Of a stretch of DNA of 64,000 nucleotides, positions 1-8,023 are shown in pieces. Position 1 is the stretch's first letter. Each line of letters begins with the position of its first letter. A model generated the notes under the pieces. That model worked only from the letters and a program-made list of their open reading frames with translations, was not told where the DNA came from and made no database searches. A program made the translations under genes and the position numbers. Origin of the DNA: Eubacteriaceae bacterium (GTDB lineage Bacteria; Bacillota; Clostridia; Lachnospirales; Lachnospiraceae); NCBI GenBank assembly GCA_902363805.1, contig CABJBF010000004.1, positions 124,001-188,000 on the forward strand, read 5' to 3'.

Positions 1-653
1 TTTATAAAGAAGATGAAAGAGGCAAGAAATTAGAGCCTATGGAAATCTGCTATATTGATGTGCCTGAAGAATTTGCAGGAACAATCATTCAGAGATTAAG
101 TGACCGTAAAGGCGAACTTCAGGGGATGGCTCCAACAAATGGTGGCTATACAAGATTGGAATTTTCAATTCCTTCAAGAGGATTAATTGGTTACAGAGGT
201 CAGTTTATGACTGATACAAAAGGTAACGGAATTATGAATACAGTATTTGACGGATATGGTCCATACAAGGGAGATGTTCAGTATAGAAAACAAGGCTCAT
301 TAATTGCATTTGAAGCAGGTGAAGCTATTACTTATGGATTATTCAACGCTCAGGAAAGAGGAACATTATTTATCGGACCTGGTGAAAAAGTTTATGCAGG
401 TATGATAGTTGGTCAAACAGGAAAAGCAGAAGATATCGAAGTTAACGTATGTAAGACAAAACATTTGTCAAATACAAGAACATCAAGTTCAGATGAAGCT
501 TTAAGACTTGTACCAAAGAAAGTATTAAGCTTAGAGCAGTCACTTGAATATATTGATACTGATGAACTTTTAGAGATTACACCTGAAAGTCTTAGAATTA
601 GAAAGAAAATTCTTGACCCAACAATGAGAAAGAGAGCTCAGAGAAACAAATAA
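1..653 (+). CDS. typA: Translational GTPase TypA/BipA, C-terminal part
   Basis: Open from the window start (first full codon at 3), so only about 217 C-terminal residues are seen. TypA/BipA is a ribosome-associated GTPase of the EF-G/LepA family with roles in stress adaptation and 50S assembly. The visible part covers the end of the EF-G domain V-like region (PEEFAGTIIQRLSDRKGE, then RLEFSIPSRGLIGYRGQF) and the TypA-specific C-terminal domain (TKHLSNTRTSSSDEALRL, then LEYIDTDELLEITPESLRIRK). The GTPase domain lies upstream of the window. The C-terminal signature is diagnostic and the end looks intact, with a basic tail. A long inverted repeat follows the stop codon. Confidence 0.95.
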   Translation, partial: YKEDERGKKLEPMEICYIDVPEEFAGTIIQRLSDRKGELQGMAPTNGGYTRLEFSIPSRGLIGYRGQFMTDTKGNGIMNTVFDGYGPYKGDVQYRKQGSLIAFEAGEAITYGLFNAQERGTLFIGPGEKVYAGMIVGQTGKAEDIEVNVCKTKHLSNTRTSSSDEALRLVPKKVLSLEQSLEYIDTDELLEITPESLRIRKKILDPTMRKRAQRNK

Positions 654-711
654 ATATAAGTTGTTTATAAATACTATAAAATGGTCATTCAATGTTAATT
701 CATTGGTGGCC

Positions 712-799
712 ATTTTGTTATGCGCAATGAGCCAAATACTTTCAGCTTTTTGCTTGCAAAAAAAACTGAAAGTATTTGGCTCATTGCGCATAACAAAAT
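712..799. repeat. Long near-perfect inverted repeat (34-nt arms)
   Basis: Arms 712-745 and 766-799 are perfect complements. The 20-nt centre (a T-run, GCTTGC, an A-run) is itself nearly palindromic. The arms contain GCGCAATGAGCCAA and its complement. It lies between typA and the next gene and would form a very stable hairpin in either strand's RNA, but no clean T-tract follows the outer arm. A shorter related palindrome lies at 20802-20850. It may be a terminator or a miniature palindromic repeat. Confidence 0.8.
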
Positions 800-939
800 A
801 TAGTTTAGAACTAATAAATAAAAAAATAATATAAAAATAAAAAAAGTAGTTGCTTTTTATATAAATGTATAATAAAATTTACTTGGCTATAAATGATTTG
901 TAACATTACACTATATTAAGTGTAAAGGGGTACAAACCA

Positions 940-1962
940 ATGAATTATGAGAATTTTGTTAAGAAAATTCACGGGGAATTTGAAATGCTAGCTGAAAGAA
1001 AAGGTCTTTCAGGAAGAGTTGTTATTAGAGATGTAGTGAAGAATAACAATGTACATCTAAAATCAATCAGTGTCGTTAATGATGAGAATCAGGCGACGCC
1101 AACAATCTATTTAGAATCTTATTATGAAGAATTTTGTCAGGGTAAGGACATTTCAATGATAGCGAATGAGATATTTGAAATGTATGCGAAGAATTCTTAT
1201 GGTCTTAACTTCAAAATGGAAGATTTTTTGAACTATTCCTATGTAAAGAAGAAAATTGCATATAAGGTAATCAATTATGATATGAACAGAGAAATGTTAA
1301 AGACTGTTCCACATTTGCATATTTTAGATTTGGCAATTGTATTTAATATCGTGATAGAAGAAGACATGTACAATTCAGCTACAGCTTTGATTAAAAAGGA
1401 ACATTTAGATATGTGGAATGTTTCTAAGAGAGAAATAGAAGACGTTGCATTATCCAATACGCCAAAGCTTATGCCTCCCGTTATAATCAGAATGGAAGAT
1501 ATGCTGGCGGAAATGATTATTAATGATATTTCTATGAATTGGGATAATGAAGAAGATGAATCAGCTGATACAGGGCAGGAAAACTATATTAAAGAGGATT
1601 GTGTTTATGGAGAAAATTCCAAAGAAAAAATGCCAGAATATGTACGTGAAGAAATTGAAAAAATGAAATGCGACGACAAAATAGATATGTATGTTTTGAC
1701 AAATGAGAAACGTATCAATGGTGCAGGAACGATATTTTATGATGGACTGTTAAAGAAATTTGCGGATAAAATAGAGAAAGATTTAATAATAATTCCAAGT
1801 TCTATCCATGAAGTTATATTAATACCAAGTGATAATGGAATAACTGATGAGGAAGTGAATGAAATGATTGATGAGGTAAACGAAAACGAATTAGAAACAG
1901 TCGAAATTTTGTCAAATCATATGTATTTGTATCGTAGAAAAGAGGACCGAATATATATGTAA
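940..1962 (+). CDS. DUF5688-like protein of unknown function
   Basis: A 340-residue soluble protein without signal peptide or membrane segment. It starts MNYENFVKKIHGEF and is rich in acidic and amphipathic helices. From memory it resembles the DUF5688 family, common and often multi-copy in Lachnospiraceae and lacking an assigned function. The middle (about residues 195-235) is acidic and probably a linker; the C-terminal third (ITDEEVNEMIDEVN region) is well conserved in look-alikes. The ribosome binding site is AAAGGGG about 9 nt before ATG. It stands alone between the repeat at 712 and the terminator at 2081. No catalytic motif is recognised. Confidence 0.65.
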   Translation: MNYENFVKKIHGEFEMLAERKGLSGRVVIRDVVKNNNVHLKSISVVNDENQATPTIYLESYYEEFCQGKDISMIANEIFEMYAKNSYGLNFKMEDFLNYSYVKKKIAYKVINYDMNREMLKTVPHLHILDLAIVFNIVIEEDMYNSATALIKKEHLDMWNVSKREIEDVALSNTPKLMPPVIIRMEDMLAEMIINDISMNWDNEEDESADTGQENYIKEDCVYGENSKEKMPEYVREEIEKMKCDDKIDMYVLTNEKRINGAGTIFYDGLLKKFADKIEKDLIIIPSSIHEVILIPSDNGITDEEVNEMIDEVNENELETVEILSNHMYLYRRKEDRIYM

Positions 1963-2080
1963 GCATAAAAGAAATTTAAAGAAAAAGTTTAGATGATATG
2001 GATATTTGAAAAAAGATAATTCTATATTATATAGAGAATCATATAGAGAAATATGGTTTATACAATTTTATAATAAATAA

Positions 2081-2115
2081 AAGAAGCAGCATTGTAAAAA
2101 AAGTTGCTTCTTTTT
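2081..2115. terminator. Bidirectional terminator between convergent genes
   Basis: GAAGCAGC pairs with GTTGCTTC (one G-U pair). An A-run precedes and a T-run follows the stem, so it can serve both the DUF5688-like gene (plus strand) and the small gene at 2156 (minus strand). Confidence 0.75.
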
Positions 2116-2155
2116 AAAAACAAACTATACGGTGAAAGTTTATATATGTAATTAC

Positions 2156-2389
2156 TTATCTGTATTCTAAGTTATCCAACTCACGCTGAAGTGCGTACAT
2201 ATTATTTCTAGTCTCATCTATTTTAGCTGTATACTGATTGAAGAATTCTACGTCCTCTTCATCAGGATCACGCTGTTCAAGAATAGCCTGTACAATAGCA
2301 GACTGTGAACGTGAACGCTTTGATTCAAGTAAAGTAATTTCGTCTTTACATTTTTTTATACCTTTTCTTAATTTTGATTTCTTAAACAT
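2156..2389 (-). CDS. Small coiled-coil protein, unknown function
   Basis: A 77-residue, highly charged, helix-only protein (begins MFKKSKLRKGIKKCKDEI, ends QRELDNLEYR) with heptad-like spacing of Leu/Ile throughout, so probably a coiled coil. It has no signal peptide or membrane segment. It is taken as real because a strong site, AAAGGAG, sits about 7 nt before the ATG at 2389 on the minus strand and the downstream side has a terminator. It is convergent with the DUF5688-like gene. Family not recognised. Confidence 0.6.
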   Translation of the reverse strand: MFKKSKLRKGIKKCKDEITLLESKRSRSQSAIVQAILEQRDPDEEDVEFFNQYTAKIDETRNNMYALQRELDNLEYR

Positions 2390-2678
2390 ATTCTAATCTC
2401 CTTTATACATAGCCTGTAACAGATGTTTAAATTATAGACCCTTTTGTTAAATTGTATCAAATTCGACATGATAATGCAATAAATATATAAAAATGTTACA
2501 AAAATAATTCTACACTTTTTGATAATATAAAAATAATAAAAAAGATGGAAAAAGTCGATAAAACCTTGATTCGAAAATTTATTTACGGGACATATCTTAT
2601 GTTTTAGCAACAGGACAAAAAGTGATAAAGGCTATTTGTACTCGGGTTTAATTGAGTTAAATGTGAATTTGTAAAAAA
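2390..2678. other. Gene-free AT-rich spacer
   Basis: About 290 nt between the small coiled-coil gene and tRNA-Arg. It holds the minus-strand ribosome binding site and presumably the promoter of the 2156-2389 gene. A T-run just downstream of the tRNA on the minus strand (2668-2678) may end the tRNA transcript. Nothing else is recognised. Confidence 0.5.
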
Positions 2679-2750
2679 CGCGCCTAACAGGAGTCGAACC
2701 TGCGTTACCGCCTCCGGAGGGCGGCGCTCTATCCACTAAGCTATAGGCGC
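2679..2750 (-). tRNA. tRNA-Arg (anticodon CCG)
   Basis: On the minus strand the full cloverleaf is readable: acceptor GCGCCTA/TAGGCGC, D arm with AGTGGATA, anticodon stem CCGCC/GGCGG enclosing loop CTCCGGA (anticodon CCG), T arm CAGG-TTCGACT-CCTG, and discriminator G. CCA is not encoded. It decodes the rare arginine codon CGG. It stands alone, with a promoter just upstream (2759-2787) and a T-run just downstream. Confidence 0.97.
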
Positions 2751-2758
2751 ATAAAAAT

Positions 2759-2787
2759 ATAATACAGGAATCTTAAGAAAATATCAA
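2759..2787 (-). promoter_or_regulatory. Promoter of tRNA-Arg
   Basis: Read on the minus strand: TTGATA, 17-nt spacer, TATTAT. The expected start point would be about 1-3 nt before the mature tRNA 5' end at 2750, which is usual for tRNA units. Confidence 0.65.
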
Positions 2788-2973
2788 ATATTTTTGTTGT
2801 ATAATAAATAGTGTCGTATTGAATTTGGAGAAATAATTTGATATAGTTTAAGGAGGTTTTGTTTAAAATAATATAGAAATATTTAAATAAAATTATGTAT
2901 TGGACAATGAGTATTGGAAAACGACAACAGGAAGTCGATAGAAATACAAAGATAATACAAGGAGCATTTAATA

Positions 2974-4311
2974 ATGGGCTTTAAAAGTAATGGAATAAAT
3001 GATTTTGATATAGAAGCATTAAAAAGAGAACAGGAAGAAAAGAAGAGATTAGCTAAGCTTGAAGAAGAAAGAGAAGCAGCTGAGAAGAAAAGACTTGAAG
3101 AAGAAGCTTTAAAACAGCAGGAATTACAGAAGCAGGAAGAGCAGGCAATTTCTAATGACACAGAAGTTGTTGAACTTCAGGATACACCTGACGGATTAAC
3201 AATGATGGGTGAAGATGGCAATGAAATTTCAATAGATAAAGAACAGAATGGTAATCCGGTAGATGTATCAACAGATATAACAGAAGATACAGTATCTGAA
3301 TCACAGACATCAGATACAGTTATAAATGATACAGAAAGCGAAGATGAAATTAAGTCGGAAGAGGCTACGCTTGAAACGTTAGATAATGCATATTTAGATG
3401 AAGTGATGAAACAGCAGCCGGAGGAAGAAGAACCTCAGGATGAAGTAAGTAGATTGTTAAAGCAGATTTATGCTGATGAAGAAGCTGCCAAAAAGGCAAA
3501 GAAAGCCAAAGAGGAAAAAGAAGAAAAAGAAAAGAAACAAAAAGGAAAAAAGAAAAAGAAGAAAAGTGCTAAGAATAATAAACAAAAAGCCGGATATAGT
3601 CATTCAATATATGGAGAAAATGATGATGATGACTACGATGATGACGATAAAGGTATTAGCAGATTTATTCCTGTAATAGGAATTGTTGTGGTAGTTATAG
3701 CGGTAATTGCACTTATAGCAGTTGGAATTAACGCAACAAATTATAAGAAAAATGACGAACCTGAAACAACATCATATGATCAGGCAAGCAATCCATTACA
3801 GGAAGATTCATATGAAGATATCTCTGATGTTGTAAAACTTTACTATCAGGCAAAGGCAGCAGGTGATGTTAATGCATTAGCACAATATGTAGACAATATG
3901 GATGGTATTACTGAGGATAGCTTAGCAGAAGAATCATCTTATATAACAGGATATTCAGATATAACATGCTATACAAAGAATGGATTATATGCTAACACAT
4001 ATGTAGTATTTGTAAGATATTCATTACAGATTAAGAATATTGCAACTCCAGCACCTGGAATCTCTATACTATATGTAATCAGAGATGATGAAACAGGGAA
4101 TATTTATATTCATAATGGAGTTACAGATAAAGAAGTTCTTGATTATATTAGTATGATTTCTCAGGATGACGATGTTGTAGCATTGTATACGGAAGTTAAC
4201 AATTCATTAAATGATGCATTGAATGCAGATGGAGATTTAAAGAATTTCTACGATGCACTTGCAGCTAAGAACAATGCAAATCAGAGTACAGATGATGGAG
4301 CAGCTCAGTAG
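2974..4311 (+). CDS. Single-pass membrane protein with long charged cytoplasmic tail
   Basis: A 445-residue protein of unknown function. Residues about 10-55 are a Glu/Lys-rich coiled coil; 60-165 are acidic and low-complexity; about 165-205 is a Lys-rich block, then an Asp-rich patch (GENDDDDYDDDD). One membrane segment follows near residues 230-252 (VIGIVVVVIAVIALIAVGI). The roughly 190-residue outer domain (about 255-445) looks folded and NTF2-like in pattern (DVVKLYYQAKAAGDVNALAQY), but this is inference. The start has AAGGAG 10 nt before ATG. It is followed closely by thiN (45 nt), so the two may be co-transcribed. Similar proteins occur in Lachnospiraceae without a known role. Confidence 0.65.
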   Translation: MGFKSNGINDFDIEALKREQEEKKRLAKLEEEREAAEKKRLEEEALKQQELQKQEEQAISNDTEVVELQDTPDGLTMMGEDGNEISIDKEQNGNPVDVSTDITEDTVSESQTSDTVINDTESEDEIKSEEATLETLDNAYLDEVMKQQPEEEEPQDEVSRLLKQIYADEEAAKKAKKAKEEKEEKEKKQKGKKKKKKSAKNNKQKAGYSHSIYGENDDDDYDDDDKGISRFIPVIGIVVVVIAVIALIAVGINATNYKKNDEPETTSYDQASNPLQEDSYEDISDVVKLYYQAKAAGDVNALAQYVDNMDGITEDSLAEESSYITGYSDITCYTKNGLYANTYVVFVRYSLQIKNIATPAPGISILYVIRDDETGNIYIHNGVTDKEVLDYISMISQDDDVVALYTEVNNSLNDALNADGDLKNFYDALAAKNNANQSTDDGAAQ

Positions 4312-4356
4312 CATTTGAAAGTTAGAAACTTTAGAGATATATAAAGAGAGAACAAA

Positions 4357-4971
4357 ATGAATAATATATGCTATATAGTTGGTGCCGGGGATAATACCGG
4401 CACCAATTTTACAAAAAAAGAAAATGATTATGTAATAGCAGTGGATGGCGGATATAAGATTGTTAAAAAATTAGGAATTAGTCCTGATTTGACATTAGGA
4501 GATTTTGATTCATTAGGTTATGTTCCTGATGAATTAAATATAAAGACATTTCAAGTAGAAAAAGATTATACAGATACAATGATTGCCGTTATGGAAGCTA
4601 TTAAGCTAGGATATACAGATATTAGAATTTACGGTGGTACAGGTGGAAGAGCTGACCATACATTTGCAAATATACAGACTTTGCTTTATGGTGCAAAAAA
4701 AGGTGCAGATATGCGTATGGTAGATAGCGATAGAGTTTACAACGTAATAAATGATTCTAAAATCATATTAAAAAATAGAATTTGCGTAAATTTGTCCATT
4801 TTTGCTTTAGGTGATAAAGCGGAAGGAGTTTCTATTTTAGGAGCAAAGTATGAACTTAAAGATGGAACTTTGACAAATGATTATCCACTTGCAGTAAGCA
4901 ATACATTTGTGGGAAATGATGTAAGTGTTGAAGTGAAAAAAGGTGCACTTTTAATTATTTATGACCGTTAA
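4357..4971 (+). CDS. thiN: Thiamine diphosphokinase
   Basis: ThiN transfers pyrophosphate from ATP to thiamine, giving thiamine diphosphate directly; cytoplasmic. The 204-residue length is usual for the family. Visible motifs: AVDGGY near residue 28, TLGDFDSLG near 48 (metal and pyrophosphate binding), EKDYTDTMIAV near 68, and GGTGGRADHTFANI near 90, all diagnostic of TPK. The C-terminal beta domain (SILGAKYELKDGTL, then SNTFVG) binds thiamine. GAGAGAAC precedes the ATG. A terminator at 5011-5036 closes this unit. Confidence 0.93.
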   Translation: MNNICYIVGAGDNTGTNFTKKENDYVIAVDGGYKIVKKLGISPDLTLGDFDSLGYVPDELNIKTFQVEKDYTDTMIAVMEAIKLGYTDIRIYGGTGGRADHTFANIQTLLYGAKKGADMRMVDSDRVYNVINDSKIILKNRICVNLSIFALGDKAEGVSILGAKYELKDGTLTNDYPLAVSNTFVGNDVSVEVKKGALLIIYDR

Positions 4972-5010
4972 AATATTGGTGATAAGATAGATGTAGAAAA
5001 ATGTAAATAG

Positions 5011-5036
5011 CGTTGGGAATAATCCCGGCGTTTTTT
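5011..5036 (+). terminator. Terminator after thiN
   Basis: Stem CGTTGGGA/TCCCGGCG (with G-U pairs), loop ATAA, then TTTTTT. It lies just upstream of the ribosome binding site of the pseudouridine synthase gene, so that gene probably has its own promoter or depends on read-through. Confidence 0.75.
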
Positions 5037-5054
5037 ATTCTAAAGGAACATGAT

Positions 5055-5789
5055 ATGGATAATAAAAAGAAAGAAGTAAAAGACGAACACGAATTAATAA
5101 GGTTAAATAAATTTTTAAGTGATGCAGGAGTATGTTCGAGAAGAGAAGGGGACAGACTTATTGAAGCAGGTAAAGTAGTTGTTAATGGTAAAGTCGCATT
5201 AATGGGACAAAAAGTGACTATAAATGACGATATTGTTGTAAATGGACAAAGGGTTTCAAGAGAAGACGAAAGAATACTTATAGCACTTAATAAGCCTGTT
5301 GGAATAGAATGTACAACAGATTTGAATAATAAAGATAATATTGTTGATTTTGTAAATTATCCAAAGCGAATTTATCCGGTGGGACGTTTGGATAAAAATT
5401 CACAGGGATTAATATTAATGACAAATGACGGCTCGTTAGTTAATAGTATTTTAAAAGCGTCTAATGGACATGAAAAAGAATATCACGTGTGGACAGATAA
5501 GCAGATAACAGATGAATTCGTTGAAAAGATGAGTAGTGGAGTTGAAATATTAGATACGGTTACAAGACCTTGTAAAGTAGTCAGATTAAAGAAAAATATG
5601 TTTTCAATAGTTCTTACACAAGGGCTTAACAGACAGATTAGAAGAATGTGTGAGGCATTAGGTTATAGGGTTGTAAAATTAAAGCGCATCCGTATAATGA
5701 ACATCGAGTTAGGAAATCTTCCAACCGGAAGTTATAGAGATGTGACAAAAGAAGAATTTGAAACAATGGCAGAAAGTTTTAGAAAATAA
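5055..5789 (+). CDS. rluF: rRNA pseudouridine synthase, RluF/RsuA family
   Basis: It isomerises a uridine in rRNA to pseudouridine. An N-terminal S4 RNA-binding domain (about residues 15-65: RLNKFLSDAGVCSRREGDRL) is followed by the catalytic domain with YPVGRLDKNSQGLILMTNDG, whose Asp is the catalytic residue. The segment LTQGLNRQIRRMCEALGYRV and the ending LPTGSYRDVT favour RluF (23S U2604 type) over RsuA/RluB, by memory. The start at 5055 is chosen because AAAGGAA lies 5-6 nt upstream; the in-frame ATG at 5013 would begin inside the thiN terminator. ligA follows 31 nt downstream, probably co-transcribed. Confidence 0.85.
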   Translation: MDNKKKEVKDEHELIRLNKFLSDAGVCSRREGDRLIEAGKVVVNGKVALMGQKVTINDDIVVNGQRVSREDERILIALNKPVGIECTTDLNNKDNIVDFVNYPKRIYPVGRLDKNSQGLILMTNDGSLVNSILKASNGHEKEYHVWTDKQITDEFVEKMSSGVEILDTVTRPCKVVRLKKNMFSIVLTQGLNRQIRRMCEALGYRVVKLKRIRIMNIELGNLPTGSYRDVTKEEFETMAESFRK

Positions 5790-5820
5790 AAAATATAAAT
5801 AATTTTGAAAGGTAAATAAA

Positions 5821-7773
5821 ATGGCGCAGTTAGATAGAATAAAGGAGTTAGTTGAGCTTTTAAACGAAGCTTCAAAGGCATATTATCAGGAGAGCAGAGA
5901 AATTATGCCTAATATTGAATATGACAGGTTATACGATGAATTAGTAGAACTTGAAAAGGAAACAGGCATTGTATTGGCAAATAGCCCTACTGTAAATGTA
6001 GGTTACGAGGTTATTAGTGAATTACAAAAAGAAACACATGAAAGTCCTATGTTATCTCTTGATAAGACAAAGGATGTAGCAACACTTGCTTCATTTGCAG
6101 GAGAAAGAAAAGCACTTTTGTCATGGAAATTAGACGGACTTACTGTAGTTTTAACATACAATAACGGAACTCTTGAAAAGGCAGTTACAAGAGGAAATGG
6201 TATTGTAGGAGAAGTAATTACAAATAATGCTAAAACATTTAAAAATATTCCAATTAATATTTCATATAAGGGACAGCTTGTGCTAAGAGGAGAAGCGGTA
6301 ATTAAGTATTCGGATTTTAAAAAAATAAATGCCACAATAGAGGATGCGGATGCAAAATATAAAAATCCCAGAAATTTATGCTCGGGCTCAGTACGTCAGC
6401 TTAACAATGAGATAACTGCAAAAAGAAATGTAAACTTTTTTGCATTTGCCCTGATTAGTGCTCCGGGAGTAGATTTTGGAAATTCTATGGCAAATCAGAT
6501 GAAATGGCTTGAAGAACAGGGATTTCAGGTTGTAGAACATAAAGAGGTAACTGAAGCAAATATGCAGCAGGCTGTAGAATATTTTGCAGAAAAAATAAAG
6601 ACATTTGATGTTCCGTCAGATGGACTTGTATTAATGTATGATGATTTAGCTTATGGAGAATCTCTTGGCTCGACAGCAAAATTTCCTAGAAATGGAATAG
6701 CATTCAAATGGGCAGATGAGCAGGCAGAAACAAAATTAAAATACATTGAATGGAGTGCAAGCAGAACAGGTCTTATAAATCCTGTGGCTGTGTTTGAACC
6801 TGTTGAACTTGAAGGGACAACTGTTAGCAGGGCAAGTGTTCATAATGTAAGTATTATGGAAGAACTTGAACTTGGTGTGGGTGATAGTATTTTAGTTTAT
6901 AAAGCAAATATGATTATCCCGCAGATTGCAGAAAATCTTACAAAAAGTGGAAATGTAGAAATTCCTGACAAATGTCCTGTATGTATGGGCAATACAATAA
7001 TAAAGAATGAAAACGGAATTAAGACTTTGTATTGTGACAATCCTAAATGCCCTGCAAAACATGTTAAGGCATTTTCTCATTTTGTATCAAGAGATGCAAT
7101 GAATATAGAAGGACTATCAGAAGAAACTTTGGAAAAATTTATAGATGAAGGTTATATTAAAGAATTTGCTGACATTTTCCACTTAGACAGATTTAAAGAG
7201 GAAATAGTAAATAAAAAAGGATTTGGTGAAAAATCATATAATAATATAACAGCAGCAGTTGAAAAATCCAGAAGAGTAACTCTTCCTTCGTTTATCTATA
7301 GTCTTGGAATTGCTAATATAGGAATTTCAAATGCAAAGATGATTTGTAAGCAGTTAGATTCTATCGACAAAATCAGAAATGCAACAGTTGAAGAACTTGT
7401 GGCTATTGATAGAGTTGGAGAGATTATGGCAAAGAAGTTTGTTGAATATTTTGCAGATGAAGAAAACAATAGAAAGCTTAATAATTTATTATTAGAGGTT
7501 GAACTTTATATTGAGCAAAGCAATGATGAACAGGTACTTGAAGGAAAAACGTTTGTTATAACAGGAACTGTAAATGAATTTGCAAATAGAAATGAACTTA
7601 AAAAGTTTATTGAAGATAGAGGGGGAAAAGTAACAGGTAGTGTTACAGGAAAGACAAATTATTTGATCAATAATGATATAAATTCAAATTCATCAAAAAA
7701 TAAAAAGGCAAAGAAACTTGGTGTTGAAATAATAGATGAACAGGGATTTATGAAATTAGTGGCACAGAATTAA
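5821..7773 (+). CDS. ligA: NAD-dependent DNA ligase LigA
   Basis: It seals nicks in duplex DNA using NAD+. Order of domains in 650 residues: NMN-binding Ia domain (NIEYDRLYDEL, near 31), adenylation domain with the AMP-accepting Lys103 in WKLDG, OB fold (near 310), a four-cysteine zinc finger (CPVC...CDNPKCPAK, near 388-415), helix-hairpin-helix repeats, and a C-terminal BRCT domain (LEGKTFVITGTVNEF onward). Slightly shorter than the 670-residue norm but complete. The N-terminal half is divergent from the E. coli type, and some clostridia carry such forms. GAAAGG precedes the ATG. A terminator follows at 7870. Confidence 0.93.
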   Translation: MAQLDRIKELVELLNEASKAYYQESREIMPNIEYDRLYDELVELEKETGIVLANSPTVNVGYEVISELQKETHESPMLSLDKTKDVATLASFAGERKALLSWKLDGLTVVLTYNNGTLEKAVTRGNGIVGEVITNNAKTFKNIPINISYKGQLVLRGEAVIKYSDFKKINATIEDADAKYKNPRNLCSGSVRQLNNEITAKRNVNFFAFALISAPGVDFGNSMANQMKWLEEQGFQVVEHKEVTEANMQQAVEYFAEKIKTFDVPSDGLVLMYDDLAYGESLGSTAKFPRNGIAFKWADEQAETKLKYIEWSASRTGLINPVAVFEPVELEGTTVSRASVHNVSIMEELELGVGDSILVYKANMIIPQIAENLTKSGNVEIPDKCPVCMGNTIIKNENGIKTLYCDNPKCPAKHVKAFSHFVSRDAMNIEGLSEETLEKFIDEGYIKEFADIFHLDRFKEEIVNKKGFGEKSYNNITAAVEKSRRVTLPSFIYSLGIANIGISNAKMICKQLDSIDKIRNATVEELVAIDRVGEIMAKKFVEYFADEENNRKLNNLLLEVELYIEQSNDEQVLEGKTFVITGTVNEFANRNELKKFIEDRGGKVTGSVTGKTNYLINNDINSNSSKNKKAKKLGVEIIDEQGFMKLVAQN

Positions 7774-7869
7774 TTCTAAAGGGATTTTATGATTGGGTAG
7801 GATTGTGGGGAACAATCCGTAGGCATCAAAGTTGAGGCTTTTGACCTCAATATCATTTTATAAAAATAT
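7774..7869 (+). other. ligA 3' region with two small hairpins
   Basis: Two short hairpins are visible: GGATTGT-GGGGA-ACAATCC near 7801 and TTGAGG-CTTTTGA-CCTCAA near 7832. They lie between the ligA stop codon and its terminator. Not recognised as any riboswitch; they could be part of a small 3'-end RNA. Confidence 0.3.
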
Positions 7870-7928
7870 AAAGCAACAGAAAATTGGAAAAGTTAAACAA
7901 AAAACTTTTTTAATTTCCTGTTGCTTTT
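7870..7928 (+). terminator. Terminator after ligA
   Basis: Outer arms AAAGCAACAG and CTGTTGCTTT (16-nt complement with one mismatch when extended) followed by a T-run. The loop contains a second AAGTT/AACTT pairing. Confidence 0.8.
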
Positions 7929-7948
7929 TTAATTATAAGTGTTATAAT
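7921..7948 (+). promoter_or_regulatory. Probable promoter of the substrate-binding protein operon
   Basis: TTGCTT, 16-nt spacer, TATAAT. The -35 overlaps the ligA terminator tail, and the 5' untranslated region would be about 70 nt. The -10 is consensus, the -35 weak. Confidence 0.45.
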
Positions 7949-8023
7949 GATTTGGTAATTTAAAAATAAAGTTATAATACATATAACTAAAAAGTAATAA
8001 CTCAACTCGAGAAGGAGAAGAAA

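Noticed and set aside
570..791. Minus-strand frame of 73 codons over the end of typA
   Set aside because: It is made of the long inverted repeat and the antisense of typA; no ribosome binding site or family resemblance.
2851..2973. AGGAGG at about 2850 and a short frame from ATG 2895
   Set aside because: No start codon at proper distance from the AGGAGG; the 2895 frame stops after 28 codons and runs over the ribosome binding site of the 2974 gene.
7783..7860. Riboswitch before the binding-protein operon
   Set aside because: Two small hairpins only, placed upstream of the ligA terminator and of the predicted promoter, so they belong to the ligA 3' end.
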